Positions 1-9,680 of a stretch of 64,000 bases of DNA are shown piece by piece. The stretch lies in NCBI RefSeq assembly GCF_001703635.1, contig NZ_LQZT01000049.1:156389-220388 (forward strand), read 5' to 3'. The notes below the pieces were generated by a model, which saw only the letters and a list, made by a program, of their open reading frames with translations, was not told the DNA's origin and did no database searches. The stretch is from Parahoeflea olei. GTDB taxonomy: Bacteria; Pseudomonadota; Alphaproteobacteria; Rhizobiales; Rhizobiaceae. Position numbers and translations under genes: made by a program. Within the stretch, counting starts at the first letter, position 1, and each line of letters begins with the position of its first letter.

Positions 1-85
1 GCGGCAGATCGACGTGGCCCTGTCCAATTCCTTCGGCTTCGGCGGCACCAACGCCTCGCTGGTTCTCAAGCGGTTTGCGGAATAG
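1..85 (+). CDS. fabF: 3-oxoacyl-ACP synthase II, C-terminal end (partial)
   Basis: Only the last 27 codons lie in the window, in the frame that starts at base 2. They end with the motif SNSFGFGGTNASLVLKR, the glycine-rich C-terminal signature of KAS II condensing enzymes, which elongate acyl-ACP in fatty acid synthesis in the cytosol. The following mltG gene on the same strand is the usual neighbour of fabF in rhizobia. The 5' part is missing because the window begins inside the gene. Confidence 0.9.
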   Translation, partial: RQIDVALSNSFGFGGTNASLVLKRFAE

Positions 86-202
86 GGCGCCGGCGCGATA
101 CCGGCGCCTGCACCTTGTCCAAAACCGGCATTTCGCCACATTGAGCGGTAAAGACACAGTTCAGGGTTCTGCCCTGTTTCAATTCGAGCGGAGATTGACC
201 TC

Positions 203-1423
203 GTGACCGACCGCGATACTGAAAACAAGGGATTCTTCGGCCGCGCAGGCGACAAGAAGGCCGGCTCTTCCGGCCCGATCGTGCCGGTCTCTCCCTCCCA
301 GGCATTGAAACCCGAAAAGCCGCCGCAGCCGCCCAAGCGCTCGCGCCGCGCGCGCAGCCAGGTCGTGGTGTTCCTGAACTTCCTCTTGTCCCTGGTCATC
401 TTCGTCGCCATCATCGGCATCGGCGTGTTCTGGTACGGCAAGACCGAGTTCGAAGGCCCGGGCCCGCTCGACCAGACCACCGATTTCATGGTGCGCGAGG
501 GTGCCGGTCTCAACCAGATCGCGGCCGGGCTCGAACGCCAGGGCATCATCGCCAACCAGCGCATCTTCTCGCTCGGCGCCAAGAGCATGCTGGGCGAAGA
601 CACGCTCAAGGCCGGCGAATACGAGATCAAGGCGCATGCCTCGATGCGCGACATCGTCGACCTGATGCAGTCGGGCAAGTCGATCCTGCATTCCTTCACC
701 GTGCCCGAAGGCCAGACCGTGGAACAGGTGTTCGCCCGCCTGCGCGCCGATCCGATGCTCGAAGGCGACCTGCCCGAGGAAATGCCCGCCGAAGGCGCGC
801 TGCTGCCGGAAACCTACAAGTTCTCGCGCGGCACCACCCGCGCCGAAATCCTCGAACAGATGATCAAGGCGCAGACCCGGGCGCTCGCCGGCATCTGGCA
901 ACGGCGCGACCCCGACCTGCCGCTGGAAACGCCCGAGGAGCTGGTCATTCTCGCCTCGATCGTCGAGAAGGAGACCGCCCGCGCCGACGAGCGGCCGCGC
1001 GTGGCCGGCGTCTTTATCAACCGGCTCAATCGCGGCATGCGCCTGCAATCCGACCCGACCATCATCTACGGCCTGTTCGGCGGCGCCGGAAAGCCGGCCG
1101 ACCGGCCGATCTACAAGTCCGACGTGGACAAGGCGACGCCCTACAACACCTATATCATCAACGGGCTTCCGCCGACGCCGATCGCCAATCCCGGCCGCGA
1201 GGCGATGGAGGCGGTGGCCAATCCGTCGCGCACCAAGGATCTCTACTTCGTCGCCGACGGCACCGGCGGGCACGCCTTCGCCGAAACGCTCGACGACCAC
1301 AATACCAATGTCGCCCGCTGGCGCAGGCTCGAGGCCGAGCAGCAGAAGGCGGCCCGCGAAGCCGAGGCAAAGGCCGCCGCGGAAGCGGCCGCAGCCAGCG
1401 AAAAGCCTGCGACGGACAACTGA
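203..1423 (+). CDS. mltG: endolytic transglycosylase MltG
   Basis: This 406-residue inner-membrane lytic transglycosylase cleaves nascent peptidoglycan glycan strands and so sets their length. A cytosolic Pro/Lys/Arg-rich tail (1-53) precedes one membrane segment (about 54-78), a LysM-like part and the YceG catalytic domain. The ASIVEKET stretch (251-258) carries the conserved Glu that corresponds to the catalytic residue of E. coli MltG, followed by the family motif GVFINRL. A charged Ala/Glu/Lys-rich tail closes the protein and is longer than in enterobacteria. The start is GTG, supported by a GGAG sequence about ten bases upstream. It follows fabF by 117 bp. Confidence 0.93.
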   Translation: MTDRDTENKGFFGRAGDKKAGSSGPIVPVSPSQALKPEKPPQPPKRSRRARSQVVVFLNFLLSLVIFVAIIGIGVFWYGKTEFEGPGPLDQTTDFMVREGAGLNQIAAGLERQGIIANQRIFSLGAKSMLGEDTLKAGEYEIKAHASMRDIVDLMQSGKSILHSFTVPEGQTVEQVFARLRADPMLEGDLPEEMPAEGALLPETYKFSRGTTRAEILEQMIKAQTRALAGIWQRRDPDLPLETPEELVILASIVEKETARADERPRVAGVFINRLNRGMRLQSDPTIIYGLFGGAGKPADRPIYKSDVDKATPYNTYIINGLPPTPIANPGREAMEAVANPSRTKDLYFVADGTGGHAFAETLDDHNTNVARWRRLEAEQQKAAREAEAKAAAEAAAASEKPATDN

Positions 1424-1552
1424 CCGGGGGAGGCGCGGGACACAAGACCCGCGCCGTGGCAAGACCGGCCGGCCGCTTGGCCGGCTGAAGAACGCAAAGG
1501 GTCCCGTCGGGCGCGCCATCTTGGCATGCGCGGGACACCACAAGGGGGTGGC

Positions 1553-2440
1553 ATGGCTGTTCAGTCGATGACGGGGTTCGCGCGCCATGAGGGCGAGGTG
1601 CAGGGCTGCCGGTTTGTCTGGGAACTCCGCTCGGTCAACGGCAAGAATCTCGACGTGCGGCTGCGGCTGCCGCAGGGCTTCGAGGCGCTGGAGCAGCCGG
1701 TGCGCAAGGCCGCGGCAGCCGCCTTCGCCCGCGGCAATATCCAGGTGTCTTTGTCGGTCAGCGCCGTGGCCTCGGCGGTGGAGGCGGTGGTCAACGAGGC
1801 GGCGCTCGAGGCGGTGATCGATCTCGTCGCCCGGCTGGCGGACCGCGTCGATGCGCGCAAGCCGGCGCTCGACGGTCTGCTGAACATCAAGGGCGTGCTC
1901 GAATTCCGCGATCCCGAACTGAGCGAGACCGACCGCGAGGGGCGCGACCGCGCGGTGCTGGGCGGGTTTCTCGCCGCCGTCGAAGGGCTCAAGGCGATGC
2001 GGCAGGCCGAGGGCGCAGCCCTTGCCGCGGTGCTTGGCCGGCAGGTGAACGAGATCGAGCGGCTTACGCTCAAGGTCGAGGCCGATCCGTCGCGCTCGCC
2101 GGAGGCGATCCGCGCGCGGCTGGCCCAGCAGGTGGCGGCGCTGATGGACACCGGCGCCGGGCTCGACCGCGACCGGCTGCACATGGAGGCGGCGCTGCTT
2201 GCCACCAAGGCCGACCTGAGAGAGGAAATCGACCGCCTCAAGGCCCATGTCGCGGCCGCCCGGTCGCTGCTTGCGGGCGAGGGCGGCGCGGGCCGCAGGC
2301 TGGATTTCCTCGCGCAGGAATTCAATCGCGAAACCAATACCATATGCTCGAAATCGAATGCCGCGTCGGTCACCGCAATAGGTCTTGATTTGAAGGTCCT
2401 GATAGACCAGTTTCGCGAGCAAGTTCAAAATCTGGAGTAG
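1553..2440 (+). CDS. yicC: YicC family endoribonuclease
   Basis: This protein of 295 residues has the YicC_N domain, starting with the diagnostic MTGFAR motif near residue 5, and a C-terminal DUF1732 domain containing EFNRETNTICSKS. E. coli YicC is an endoribonuclease acting on RNA; the alphaproteobacterial role is inferred from homology. I start at ATG 1553 because AAGGGGG lies just upstream and the family begins with this motif; an ATG nine codons earlier has no such support. The gene stands directly before gmk (2 bp apart), a conserved and probably co-transcribed pair. Confidence 0.9.
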   Translation: MAVQSMTGFARHEGEVQGCRFVWELRSVNGKNLDVRLRLPQGFEALEQPVRKAAAAAFARGNIQVSLSVSAVASAVEAVVNEAALEAVIDLVARLADRVDARKPALDGLLNIKGVLEFRDPELSETDREGRDRAVLGGFLAAVEGLKAMRQAEGAALAAVLGRQVNEIERLTLKVEADPSRSPEAIRARLAQQVAALMDTGAGLDRDRLHMEAALLATKADLREEIDRLKAHVAAARSLLAGEGGAGRRLDFLAQEFNRETNTICSKSNAASVTAIGLDLKVLIDQFREQVQNLE

Positions 2441-2442
2441 CG

Positions 2443-3099
2443 ATGAGTCAGCCGCCCGCCCATCTTCCCTCGTCCCGCATCAAGCGGCGCGGCCTCATGC
2501 TGGTGATCTCCTCACCCTCGGGCGCCGGCAAGTCCACCATCGCCCGAAACCTGCTAGAACATGACGACGGGCTCAGCCTGTCGGTGAGCGTGACCACCCG
2601 CCCGCGCCGCGGCAGCGAGATCGGGGGCGTGCACTACCATTTCAAGACGCAGAAGGAATTCGAGCGCATGCGCGATTCCGAATCGCTGCTGGAATGGGCC
2701 GAGGTGCACGGCAATTTCTACGGCACGCCGCGCGAGGCCGCCGAAGTGGCGATGGCCGAAGGGCGCGACATGCTGTTCGACATCGACTGGCAGGGCGCGC
2801 AGCAGCTGCAGGAAAAGATGAGCGCCGACGTGGTCTCGATCTTCATCCTGCCGCCGTCGATGGAGGAACTGCGCGCGCGCCTGCACCGCCGCGCCGAAGA
2901 TTCCGACGAGGTGATCGAACAGCGCCTCGCCAATGCCCGCTCGGAAATCGAGCACTGGCGCGAATATGATTACGTCGTCGTCAATGACGATCTCGACCGC
3001 GCCTTCTCCGCCGTGCGCGCCATCGTTCAGGCCGAACGCCTGCGCCGCGACCGCCGCCCCGGCCTGTTCGATTTCGTCCAGGGCCTGCTCGACGGCTAA
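2443..3099 (+). CDS. gmk: guanylate kinase
   Basis: The cytosolic enzyme phosphorylates GMP to GDP with ATP, feeding GTP, dGTP and (p)ppGpp pools. The protein has 218 residues with a P-loop SPSGAGKST (24-32), the GMP-binding stretch TTRPRRGSEIGGVHYHF and the DIDWQGAQQL motif of the kinase core. About a dozen residues precede the usual family start. GGAG at the end of yicC serves as ribosome binding site, consistent with translational coupling. The next gene on the right is convergent, so gmk ends this plus-strand operon. Confidence 0.96.
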   Translation: MSQPPAHLPSSRIKRRGLMLVISSPSGAGKSTIARNLLEHDDGLSLSVSVTTRPRRGSEIGGVHYHFKTQKEFERMRDSESLLEWAEVHGNFYGTPREAAEVAMAEGRDMLFDIDWQGAQQLQEKMSADVVSIFILPPSMEELRARLHRRAEDSDEVIEQRLANARSEIEHWREYDYVVVNDDLDRAFSAVRAIVQAERLRRDRRPGLFDFVQGLLDG

Positions 3100-3248
3100 C
3101 GCGGCCCTGCCGTCTTGGCACTACCGGGTGATGCTTCAGCCTTGAGGCGAGGCGTGTGCGCTCGCTGGCGCGCCACGTCTGTGCGGCGGGCCCGGTGTTC
3201 CGGCTGATGCGGCAGTCCGCGCGCGACCGGTGCGGGACGCCTCCGCCT

Positions 3249-4217
3249 TCAGGGCGCCGGGGTGCCGCCCTGCAGGACCGTCACGAACTTGTCGGTGTCG
3301 ATATTGCCGCCGCACAGGATCACGCCCACGCGCTTGCCCTGCATCCGTTCCTTTTCCTGAAGGAGCGCCGCCAGCGGTGCTGCACCCGCACCTTCGGCCA
3401 AATTGTGCGAAGAGCGGAAATAGATGCGGATTGCCTCCGCCACCTCGGCGTCGCTGACGGCGACGATCCGTTCCGCGCCGGCCGCATAGATCTCGAAAGC
3501 TTCCCGGACCGGCACCCGCACGGCCATGCCGTCGGCGAAGGTGCGCGCGCTCCCGGTCTCGACCAGCCGCCCGGCCTCGACCGAGAGTTTTGCGGCCTGG
3601 GCCTCTGTCGAAACCACGCCGACGACCCTGGTCTTGAGGCCCAGCGCATCGCGCACGGAGATCACGCCGCAGATCCCGGAGCCGCAGCCGATCGGCACAT
3701 AGACGGTGTCGAGGTTCTGGACTGCGGAGAAGAGCTCAAAGGCATAGCTTGCCACACCGCGCACCAGTTCGCGGTGGAACGGCGGCACGACGGCCAGGCC
3801 TTCCGCCTCGGCCACCCGCATCGCCTCGACCCGCGCCTCGTCGAAATCCTGGCCGAACACGATCACCTCGGCGCCAAAAGCGCGCATCGCCGCGTTCTTT
3901 TCTGCCGAATTGCCTTCGGGCACATAGATCTTCGCCGCAAGGCCCGCGGCGGTGGCCGCCCGCGCCTGGCTCTGGCCGTGATTGCCGCGGGTGGCTGTGC
4001 AGATGCCGCGGATCGCCGGGCGCTCCCGCCTGAGCCAGTCGATGAAGGTGATGCCGCCGCGCACCTTGAAGGCGCCGGTCGGCGTGTGGTTCTCGTGCTT
4101 GACGAAGGTCTCGACGCCGAGTTCGCGGTTGATCAGCGGCCAGCTGTATTGCGGTGTCGCCGGCATGTGCCGGTGCACAAGCGCCGTGGCGGCTTCGATT
4201 TCGTCAAGGCTGAACAT
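3249..4217 (-). CDS. threonine/serine dehydratase-like PLP enzyme
   Basis: A fold-type II pyridoxal phosphate enzyme of 322 residues. The PLP lysine is Lys51 in PTGAFKVRGG, and the phosphate-binding loop is GCGSGICG (177-184), where most relatives carry a run of glycines. ATRGNHGQS (75-83) is the substrate-asparagine region. There is no C-terminal ACT domain, so it is a catabolic-type or single-domain dehydratase rather than biosynthetic IlvA. Threonine, serine or threo-3-hydroxyaspartate are all plausible substrates. It lies upstream of rsmA on the same strand but 136 bp away, so co-transcription is uncertain. Confidence 0.8.
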   Translation of the reverse strand: MFSLDEIEAATALVHRHMPATPQYSWPLINRELGVETFVKHENHTPTGAFKVRGGITFIDWLRRERPAIRGICTATRGNHGQSQARAATAAGLAAKIYVPEGNSAEKNAAMRAFGAEVIVFGQDFDEARVEAMRVAEAEGLAVVPPFHRELVRGVASYAFELFSAVQNLDTVYVPIGCGSGICGVISVRDALGLKTRVVGVVSTEAQAAKLSVEAGRLVETGSARTFADGMAVRVPVREAFEIYAAGAERIVAVSDAEVAEAIRIYFRSSHNLAEGAGAAPLAALLQEKERMQGKRVGVILCGGNIDTDKFVTVLQGGTPAP

Positions 4218-4353
4218 CTGTCGCGCACTCCTTTTGCCGGCGTCGAGACTAACCGGGTCTGGCGCGATTTCCTATGCGGATTCCCGGCAGACTGTCGCAA
4301 ATTTCAGCGGACCAAGCCCTGAAGCGTGGCGGGGCAGACCCGCCTCGGGCGCG

Positions 4354-5187
4354 CTACAGCGCCTGCGCCAGCGCGCAGAATTCGGCGACGCTCAGCGTCT
4401 CGGCGCGGCGGGTGGGATCGATCCCGACGCGATCGAGCAGGGCTTCCCCGCCGAGCGGCTTGAGGCTCTGGCGCAGCATCTTGCGGCGCTGGCCGAAGGC
4501 AGCGTGGGTCACGCGTTCGAGGCGGTCGAGATCGCAGGCGAGCCGCTCGGCAAGCGGCGTGAGCTGCACCACGCTGGAGGTGACCTTGGGCGGCGGCGTA
4601 AAGGCCTGCGGCGGCACGTCGAACAGGATCTCGCTGCGGGTGAGCCAGCCGGCCAGCACGCCGAGCCGGCCGTAATGGTTCGATCCCGGGGCGGCGACGA
4701 TGCGTTGGCCCACTTCCTTCTGGAACATCAGCGTCATCGAGGTCCAGAACGGGGCGTCCGGGTTTGCCGTGAGCCAGTTGATCAGAAGCTGGGTGCCGAC
4801 ATTGTAGGGCAGGTTGGCGACGATCTTGGCGGGCGTGCCCCGGGCGCGTGCGGCAAGATCGGTTTCGAGTGCGTCGCCCTCGACCACCTCGAGCCGGCCG
4901 GGATAGCGCGCCGAAATCTCCGAAAGGATCGGCAGGCAGCGCGGATCACGTTCGACGGCGATCACGCGTTCCGCCCCCTGCGCCAGCAGCGCCCGCGTGA
5001 GCCCGCCTGGGCCGGGGCCGATCTCGAACACGGTGAAGCCGTCGAGCGGACCGGCGGAGCGGGCGATCTTGGCGGTCAGGTTCAGGTCGAACAGGAAGTT
5101 CTGCCCGAGCGCCTTGCGCGGCGCGAGCCCGTGCGCCTCGACCACGGCGCGCAGCGGCGGCAGATCGTCGGCGGGGGGCAGGGCCAT
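4354..5187 (-). CDS. rsmA: 16S rRNA (adenine1518/1519-N6)-dimethyltransferase
   Basis: The enzyme (KsgA) dimethylates two adjacent adenines in the loop of helix 45 of 16S rRNA late in 30S assembly. The 277-residue protein shows KALGQNFLFD (25-34), the SAM-binding loop EIGPGPGG (55-62) and the catalytic NLPY motif (125-128), followed by the all-helical C-terminal domain. Its ATG overlaps the TGA of pdxA by one base, so translation is probably coupled. The order lptD-surA-pdxA-rsmA is widely conserved in proteobacteria. Confidence 0.96.
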   Translation of the reverse strand: MALPPADDLPPLRAVVEAHGLAPRKALGQNFLFDLNLTAKIARSAGPLDGFTVFEIGPGPGGLTRALLAQGAERVIAVERDPRCLPILSEISARYPGRLEVVEGDALETDLAARARGTPAKIVANLPYNVGTQLLINWLTANPDAPFWTSMTLMFQKEVGQRIVAAPGSNHYGRLGVLAGWLTRSEILFDVPPQAFTPPPKVTSSVVQLTPLAERLACDLDRLERVTHAAFGQRRKMLRQSLKPLGGEALLDRVGIDPTRRAETLSVAEFCALAQAL

Positions 5188-6242
5188 CAGGCGGCGCTCG
5201 CGCGGCTGGCCGCTTCGGTCTGCGCCATCCGGTCGGCGAGCTTCAGCGCCGCCACCAGGCTGTCGGCCCGCGCTTCCCCCTTGCCGGCAAGCGCGAAGGC
5301 GGTGCCGTGGTCGGGCGAGGTGCGGATGAAGGGCAGCCCCAGCGTGGCGTTGACCGAATCGTGGAACCCGAGCGTTTTTGCCGGGATCAGTGCCTGGTCG
5401 TGATACATGCAGATCGCCGCATCGTAGCCGGCGCGCGCCTCGGCATGGAACATGGTGTCGGCGGGCAGCGGGCCGAAGGCATCGATACCCTCCGCCCGCA
5501 ACGCCGCAACCGCAGGCGCGACGATGGCCGCGTCTTCCGAACCGAGCGCGCCGTCCTCGCCCGCATGCGGATTGAGGCCGGAGACCGCGATGCGCGGGGC
5601 GGCAAGGCCGAAACGGCTGATGAGGTCACGCGCCATGATCCGGCCGGTCTCAACGATCGCCTCGGTGGTGAGCACCTTGGGCACGGTGCTGAGCGGAATG
5701 TGGATCGTCACCGGCGCCACCCGGAGTTCGGGCCCGGCAAGCAGCATCACCGGCAGCGGCGGTTCGTTCGGCGTGCCGGCGGCCTCGCCCGCCAGATGGG
5801 CGAGATATTCGGTATGGCCGGGAAAGCCGAAACCGGAAGCATAAAGCACCGATTTGGCGATCGGATTGGTCACCACCGCGCGGGCGCGCCCGCCAAGCGT
5901 AAACTCCACCGCAAGCCGGATCGCCTCGATGATGGCACTGGCATTGGCGGGATCGGGGGCGCCGGGGCGGGCCGGGGCGGCGAGCGGAACCGGGACGACG
6001 GGCAGGGCGGTGGCGAAGCGGGCGGCGGCCGCTTCGGGCGCCGTCTCCGTGAGCGCCACGTCGAGGCCGAGCAGGGCCGCGCGCTCGGCGAGCATCTGCA
6101 TGTCGCCGATCACGAAGAAGGCGGGCAGGTCGAGCCGGACGCGATGGCTCCAGGCCCAGAGGGCGAGGTCCGGCCCGATCCCGGCGGGATCGCCCATGCT
6201 CAGGGCCAGGGCGCGGCCGTTCCCGCTCATGTCGGAGGACAT
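5187..6242 (-). CDS. pdxA: 4-hydroxythreonine-4-phosphate dehydrogenase
   Basis: PdxA oxidises 4-phosphohydroxy-threonine with NAD+ in the deoxyxylulose-dependent route to pyridoxal phosphate. Visible hallmarks are LSMGDPAGIGP at the N-terminus, the metal-binding histidine in FPGHTEYLA and the C-terminal block MYHDQALIPAKTLGF. The ATG at 6242 lies one base after the surA stop and gives 351 residues; ATG 6230 (347 residues) is also possible and neither has a strong Shine-Dalgarno sequence. Longer upstream extensions would run into surA. The 3' end overlaps rsmA. Confidence 0.94.
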   Translation of the reverse strand: MSSDMSGNGRALALSMGDPAGIGPDLALWAWSHRVRLDLPAFFVIGDMQMLAERAALLGLDVALTETAPEAAAARFATALPVVPVPLAAPARPGAPDPANASAIIEAIRLAVEFTLGGRARAVVTNPIAKSVLYASGFGFPGHTEYLAHLAGEAAGTPNEPPLPVMLLAGPELRVAPVTIHIPLSTVPKVLTTEAIVETGRIMARDLISRFGLAAPRIAVSGLNPHAGEDGALGSEDAAIVAPAVAALRAEGIDAFGPLPADTMFHAEARAGYDAAICMYHDQALIPAKTLGFHDSVNATLGLPFIRTSPDHGTAFALAGKGEARADSLVAALKLADRMAQTEAASRASAA

Positions 6243-6243
6243 C

Positions 6244-7185
6244 CTATTTGTTGGCAATGACGGCGCGCCGGCGAAGCTCCTCGAGGTGCTTCTTGGCGGC
6301 TTCGGATTCGCCGGCACTGTCGTTCTCGGAGCGGAACACCATCTCGGCGGCCTTGTCGTCGGAGACCGTCTTGGCCGAGCAGATGACGATGAACTCGACG
6401 CCGCGCTCGGTGATCCGGGCGGGGGTCGCCGAGCCGGCCTTGGTCTTCTCGATCAGCGACTTCCATTCTGCCGGCAATTGCGGCTGCATGATGCGGCCGA
6501 GCTGGCGCAGCGTCACGTCGCGCAGGCCGCCGATCACCGACGCGGCGTTGTCGCAGCCCTGATAGCGTCCGCGCAGCTGGTCGGCCTCGCGCTTGCGGGC
6601 GTTGAGCGTGGCGTTCGACCGCTTGTTGGCGGGCACCACGAAGATCACCTGCTGGAGAATGTATTCGGTGGTGGTGGGCTTGTCCTGGCCGCGTTCGAGC
6701 ATCTTCGAGACCAGGTCCTGGGTCGACATGCCGCTGCCGCCGCGTCCGCCCAGCGCCTGCGCAACCCGGCCCCAGCTCATCTGCACCTGGATGTAGCGCT
6801 TGAAGTGCTTCGGGGTCACGCCGGCCTGGTTGAGGATCTGGGTGAGCTGGCTGGTGGAGAGATTGTTGGAGCGGGCGAACCGCTCGAAGGCGGCCTCGAC
6901 CTCGCCATCGGAGGCAAGCAGGCGCACGCGGGCGGCTTCCTGGCCCTTGATCGCTTCCTCGACCAGCTGGTCGCGGGCCTTCGTGTTCAGGTCACCACCG
7001 GCGCGCTGCAGCCTGAGGAAGGCGACACGGCGGGCGATATCGACGCTGGTGATGGCCTGGTTGTTGACCACGATCTTGATTTCGCTCGCGGCCTGGGCGG
7101 GCTGCGCCGAAAACGGCGCCGGCGCAAAAGCGAGGGCCGCAACGATCAGCAAACCGGTGAAGCGAAAGATCGCGGGAAAATGCAT
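6244..7185 (-). CDS. surA: SurA-type periplasmic chaperone / peptidylprolyl isomerase
   Basis: A periplasmic chaperone of 313 residues for outer membrane proteins, with a signal peptide ending near AQPAQA (about residue 32). The SurA N-domain follows (VNNQAITSVDIARRVAFLR) and then one weak parvulin-like region with C-terminal helices. E. coli SurA has about 430 residues and two parvulin domains; the short form is typical of alphaproteobacteria. It lies between lptD, a likely client, and pdxA. The gap to lptD is 131 bp without a recognisable terminator, so it probably belongs to the lpt operon. Confidence 0.88.
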   Translation of the reverse strand: MHFPAIFRFTGLLIVAALAFAPAPFSAQPAQAASEIKIVVNNQAITSVDIARRVAFLRLQRAGGDLNTKARDQLVEEAIKGQEAARVRLLASDGEVEAAFERFARSNNLSTSQLTQILNQAGVTPKHFKRYIQVQMSWGRVAQALGGRGGSGMSTQDLVSKMLERGQDKPTTTEYILQQVIFVVPANKRSNATLNARKREADQLRGRYQGCDNAASVIGGLRDVTLRQLGRIMQPQLPAEWKSLIEKTKAGSATPARITERGVEFIVICSAKTVSDDKAAEMVFRSENDSAGESEAAKKHLEELRRRAVIANK

Positions 7186-7316
7186 GCGTCCAGATCCTCT
7201 GGTTCAGGTGAAGGCGATGTCGCCAGTTTCTCAAATCCGAAGCCGTCCGTAAATGCCAGCCCGATACGGCGAAATAGAGGCACCACCGGGCTGGCGGCGC
7301 CTTGACGGGCCGTGTG

Positions 7317-9680
7317 TCAGAAGCTGGGCTTGAGCAGCGGGCTGGAGACGTCTCCCTGTTCGAACCCGGCAAGCGTGCGGAAACTCAGGCGGGCGCCGAC
7401 CTTCCAGTCCCGGGCATTGACATCGTAATCGTCGCGGGTGTGCTCGTAGGCCAGGGAGAAGGCGAAGCAATCGTCTTCGTAGAGCAGGGCAAACGCGCTG
7501 CGATTGAACTTCTCGTCTTCGAGGTCATAGCTCGCCGATCCCGCCACGCTCCAGTATTCATGCAGCTTCACGGTGGCCCGCCCGGTGACCTCGCGGCGGT
7601 CGAGCTCGGAAAATGTATTGGGCCGCGGCGCCTTGATCTCGCTGTAGGTCATCGAGGTCGTCACCCGGCCGAGATTGAGCCCGGCGCGCACATCGGAGCG
7701 CTCCAGCCGGAAATCGTCCTTGTCGAAGCGCGCGGAGGTGGCGAGGGAGAAGCCCTTGTAGGCACCGCCCACCATGCCGACCACGTCGGAGACGTCCTCT
7801 TCGAGCCCGGAATGGCGCGTCGCCTGCGACAGGTCCGGGGTGGCGAAGGAGTTGAGGCCGGCGAGATGGTAGCTCTGGCCGAACACCGCCTGGGTGGTGA
7901 AGCCGCTGTCGAAACGGCCGGTATAGCGCAGTCCGACATTGGCGCGCACGCCGCCTTCGGCGCGGTCGTAGCCGCTGAACTTGTCACGCTCGAACAGCGA
8001 GGTCGCGTCGAACACGAAGCTTTGCGCGTCCTCGTTGGGAATGCCGCCCGCCAACTGCTCGTCGGGGCGCACGAACACCTGCGCCACCGGTTCGAACACG
8101 TGGGTCGAGCCGGCGCCCGTCACCAGCACCGGGTAGCTCGTCTCCAGGCCGGCGGTGACCATGCCGCGGGCATGGGTGCCGTTTCCGGCGAAGGTGCCGT
8201 TGTAGTCGGTGGGAGCGGTGTCGACATCGACCGAATTGACGTCGCCGCGTGCCGCCAGGATCGGGGTCACTCGCAGGCCGTTCATCGCGGTGAAGGTGCG
8301 CTTCCATTCGAGTTCGGCGCTCAGCCGGGAATTCGAGCCGGCAAAACCCTTGTACCGATCCGGGTATGACAGATCATCTCCGGCAAGTATTCGCTTGCCG
8401 ATATCGTCGGCCTTGCGCGACAGCGCATAGCCGTTCATGCCGAATGTCAGTTCACCGCCGGCCACCGGTTCGCTGAAGGTGCGGCGATAGTCGAGCGAGG
8501 GGTGAACCTCGGCCTGCTGGCGCTCGGCGATCTTGGATCCGTTGGCGGTCTGGATATCGAACCGGTAGGCACGCAGGTCGAACAGGCTGCGGTTGGAGGT
8601 TCCCGACAGATAGACCTCGGACTTGACCGTGCTCGCGCCGTAGCCTTCGATGCCGTAGGTCCGCGAGAAATTGTTGTCGGACTGGATCATGGCGTTCCAG
8701 CCGAAGACCCAGCGCGGATTGATCCGGAAGCGGCCGGTCGAGCCGATCATGCCGCGCCGGGTTGCGAGCGCGTCGGCCGTGCCTGCCTTGAATTCTCTCG
8801 GGTCGCTCTGGGAGATGCCGGCCATCCGCAGGGTCACTTCGCCATTGGCGAAATTGCGCCGGAACTCGGCTTCGCCGAGAAAGCCCTGCTTGGTGTAGCC
8901 GGTCGCGGAGAAGGTGGCGTCCATATAGGGCGAAATGACGAGGTAGTAGGGCACCTTGACGCTGTGGCCGAGCGTGTCGGACGAACTGTAGCTCGGCGTC
9001 AGGAAGCCTGATTTGCGCTTCGCGGTGGAATCGGGAACCTCGAGATAGGGCAGGTAGGCGATCGGCATGCCGAACAGCTCGAAGGTCGCCTGTTCCATCC
9101 GGATCGTCTTGGTCTCGCCGTTCTGGATCACGCGCTTGGCCTTGACCTGCCAGAACGGCGCCTTCTCGGGATTTTTCGCGCAAGGCTCGCAGGCCGTGTA
9201 GACGCCGTTGTTGAAGGTCGTCATCGTGGCGCTGCTGCGCTCGGCGCTTTCGGCGGCGAGGCGGGTGTTGTCGGTGGTCTCGATCCTGAGCGCGTTGAGG
9301 AAGCCGTCGGAGAACGTGTCGGTGACATCGAGGTCGTCGGCATAGATGCGGTTGCCGGTGGGCTCGAGCATCTCCACCGAGCCGCTGGCTTTGACGCGGC
9401 CGCTGGTCTGGTCGTATTCGACGCGGTCGGCGACGAGCTTGTAATTGCCGTAATCGATCTGCACGCCGCCGGTGGCGACCACGACGCCGGTGTCGTTGTT
9501 GTAGGTCAGTTCGTCGGCCGCCAGCAGCATCTTCGCGCCCTCGGGCACGCTCACGTCGCTCGGCACCGCGATCTGCGCGGCGGCCTGCGGGGTTGCAAAG
9601 ACCAACATCGCGCACATTGCCGCGCCAGCGCTCAAGACGCTAGCCAACGCATAAACTCTCGACCGGCGCACACCTGCCAA
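7317..9680 (-). CDS. lptD: LPS assembly outer membrane protein LptD
   Basis: LptD is the outer-membrane barrel of the lipopolysaccharide translocon and works with LptE. The 787-residue precursor has a signal peptide (to about residue 35), an LptA-like beta-taco (LLAADELTYNNDTGVVVATG and following) and a large barrel ending in Phe, as BAM substrates do. A close Cys pair (ACEPCAKNP) sits where N-terminal disulfide cysteines are expected. Translation begins at TTG 9680, eight bases after a strong AAGGAGG; a GTG three codons on is less well placed. It directly follows lptG. Confidence 0.93.
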   Translation of the reverse strand: MAGVRRSRVYALASVLSAGAAMCAMLVFATPQAAAQIAVPSDVSVPEGAKMLLAADELTYNNDTGVVVATGGVQIDYGNYKLVADRVEYDQTSGRVKASGSVEMLEPTGNRIYADDLDVTDTFSDGFLNALRIETTDNTRLAAESAERSSATMTTFNNGVYTACEPCAKNPEKAPFWQVKAKRVIQNGETKTIRMEQATFELFGMPIAYLPYLEVPDSTAKRKSGFLTPSYSSSDTLGHSVKVPYYLVISPYMDATFSATGYTKQGFLGEAEFRRNFANGEVTLRMAGISQSDPREFKAGTADALATRRGMIGSTGRFRINPRWVFGWNAMIQSDNNFSRTYGIEGYGASTVKSEVYLSGTSNRSLFDLRAYRFDIQTANGSKIAERQQAEVHPSLDYRRTFSEPVAGGELTFGMNGYALSRKADDIGKRILAGDDLSYPDRYKGFAGSNSRLSAELEWKRTFTAMNGLRVTPILAARGDVNSVDVDTAPTDYNGTFAGNGTHARGMVTAGLETSYPVLVTGAGSTHVFEPVAQVFVRPDEQLAGGIPNEDAQSFVFDATSLFERDKFSGYDRAEGGVRANVGLRYTGRFDSGFTTQAVFGQSYHLAGLNSFATPDLSQATRHSGLEEDVSDVVGMVGGAYKGFSLATSARFDKDDFRLERSDVRAGLNLGRVTTSMTYSEIKAPRPNTFSELDRREVTGRATVKLHEYWSVAGSASYDLEDEKFNRSAFALLYEDDCFAFSLAYEHTRDDYDVNARDWKVGARLSFRTLAGFEQGDVSSPLLKPSF

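Noticed and set aside
1468..1485. Terminator after mltG
   Set aside because: A perfect 7-bp GC hairpin (GCCGGCC/GGCCGGC) exists but no T tract follows, and the genes around it look co-transcribed.
179..2428. Long open frame on the minus strand opposite mltG and yicC
   Set aside because: It lies antisense to two clear genes and shows the Arg/His/Ala/Gly-rich composition of a GC-rich shadow frame, with no domain.
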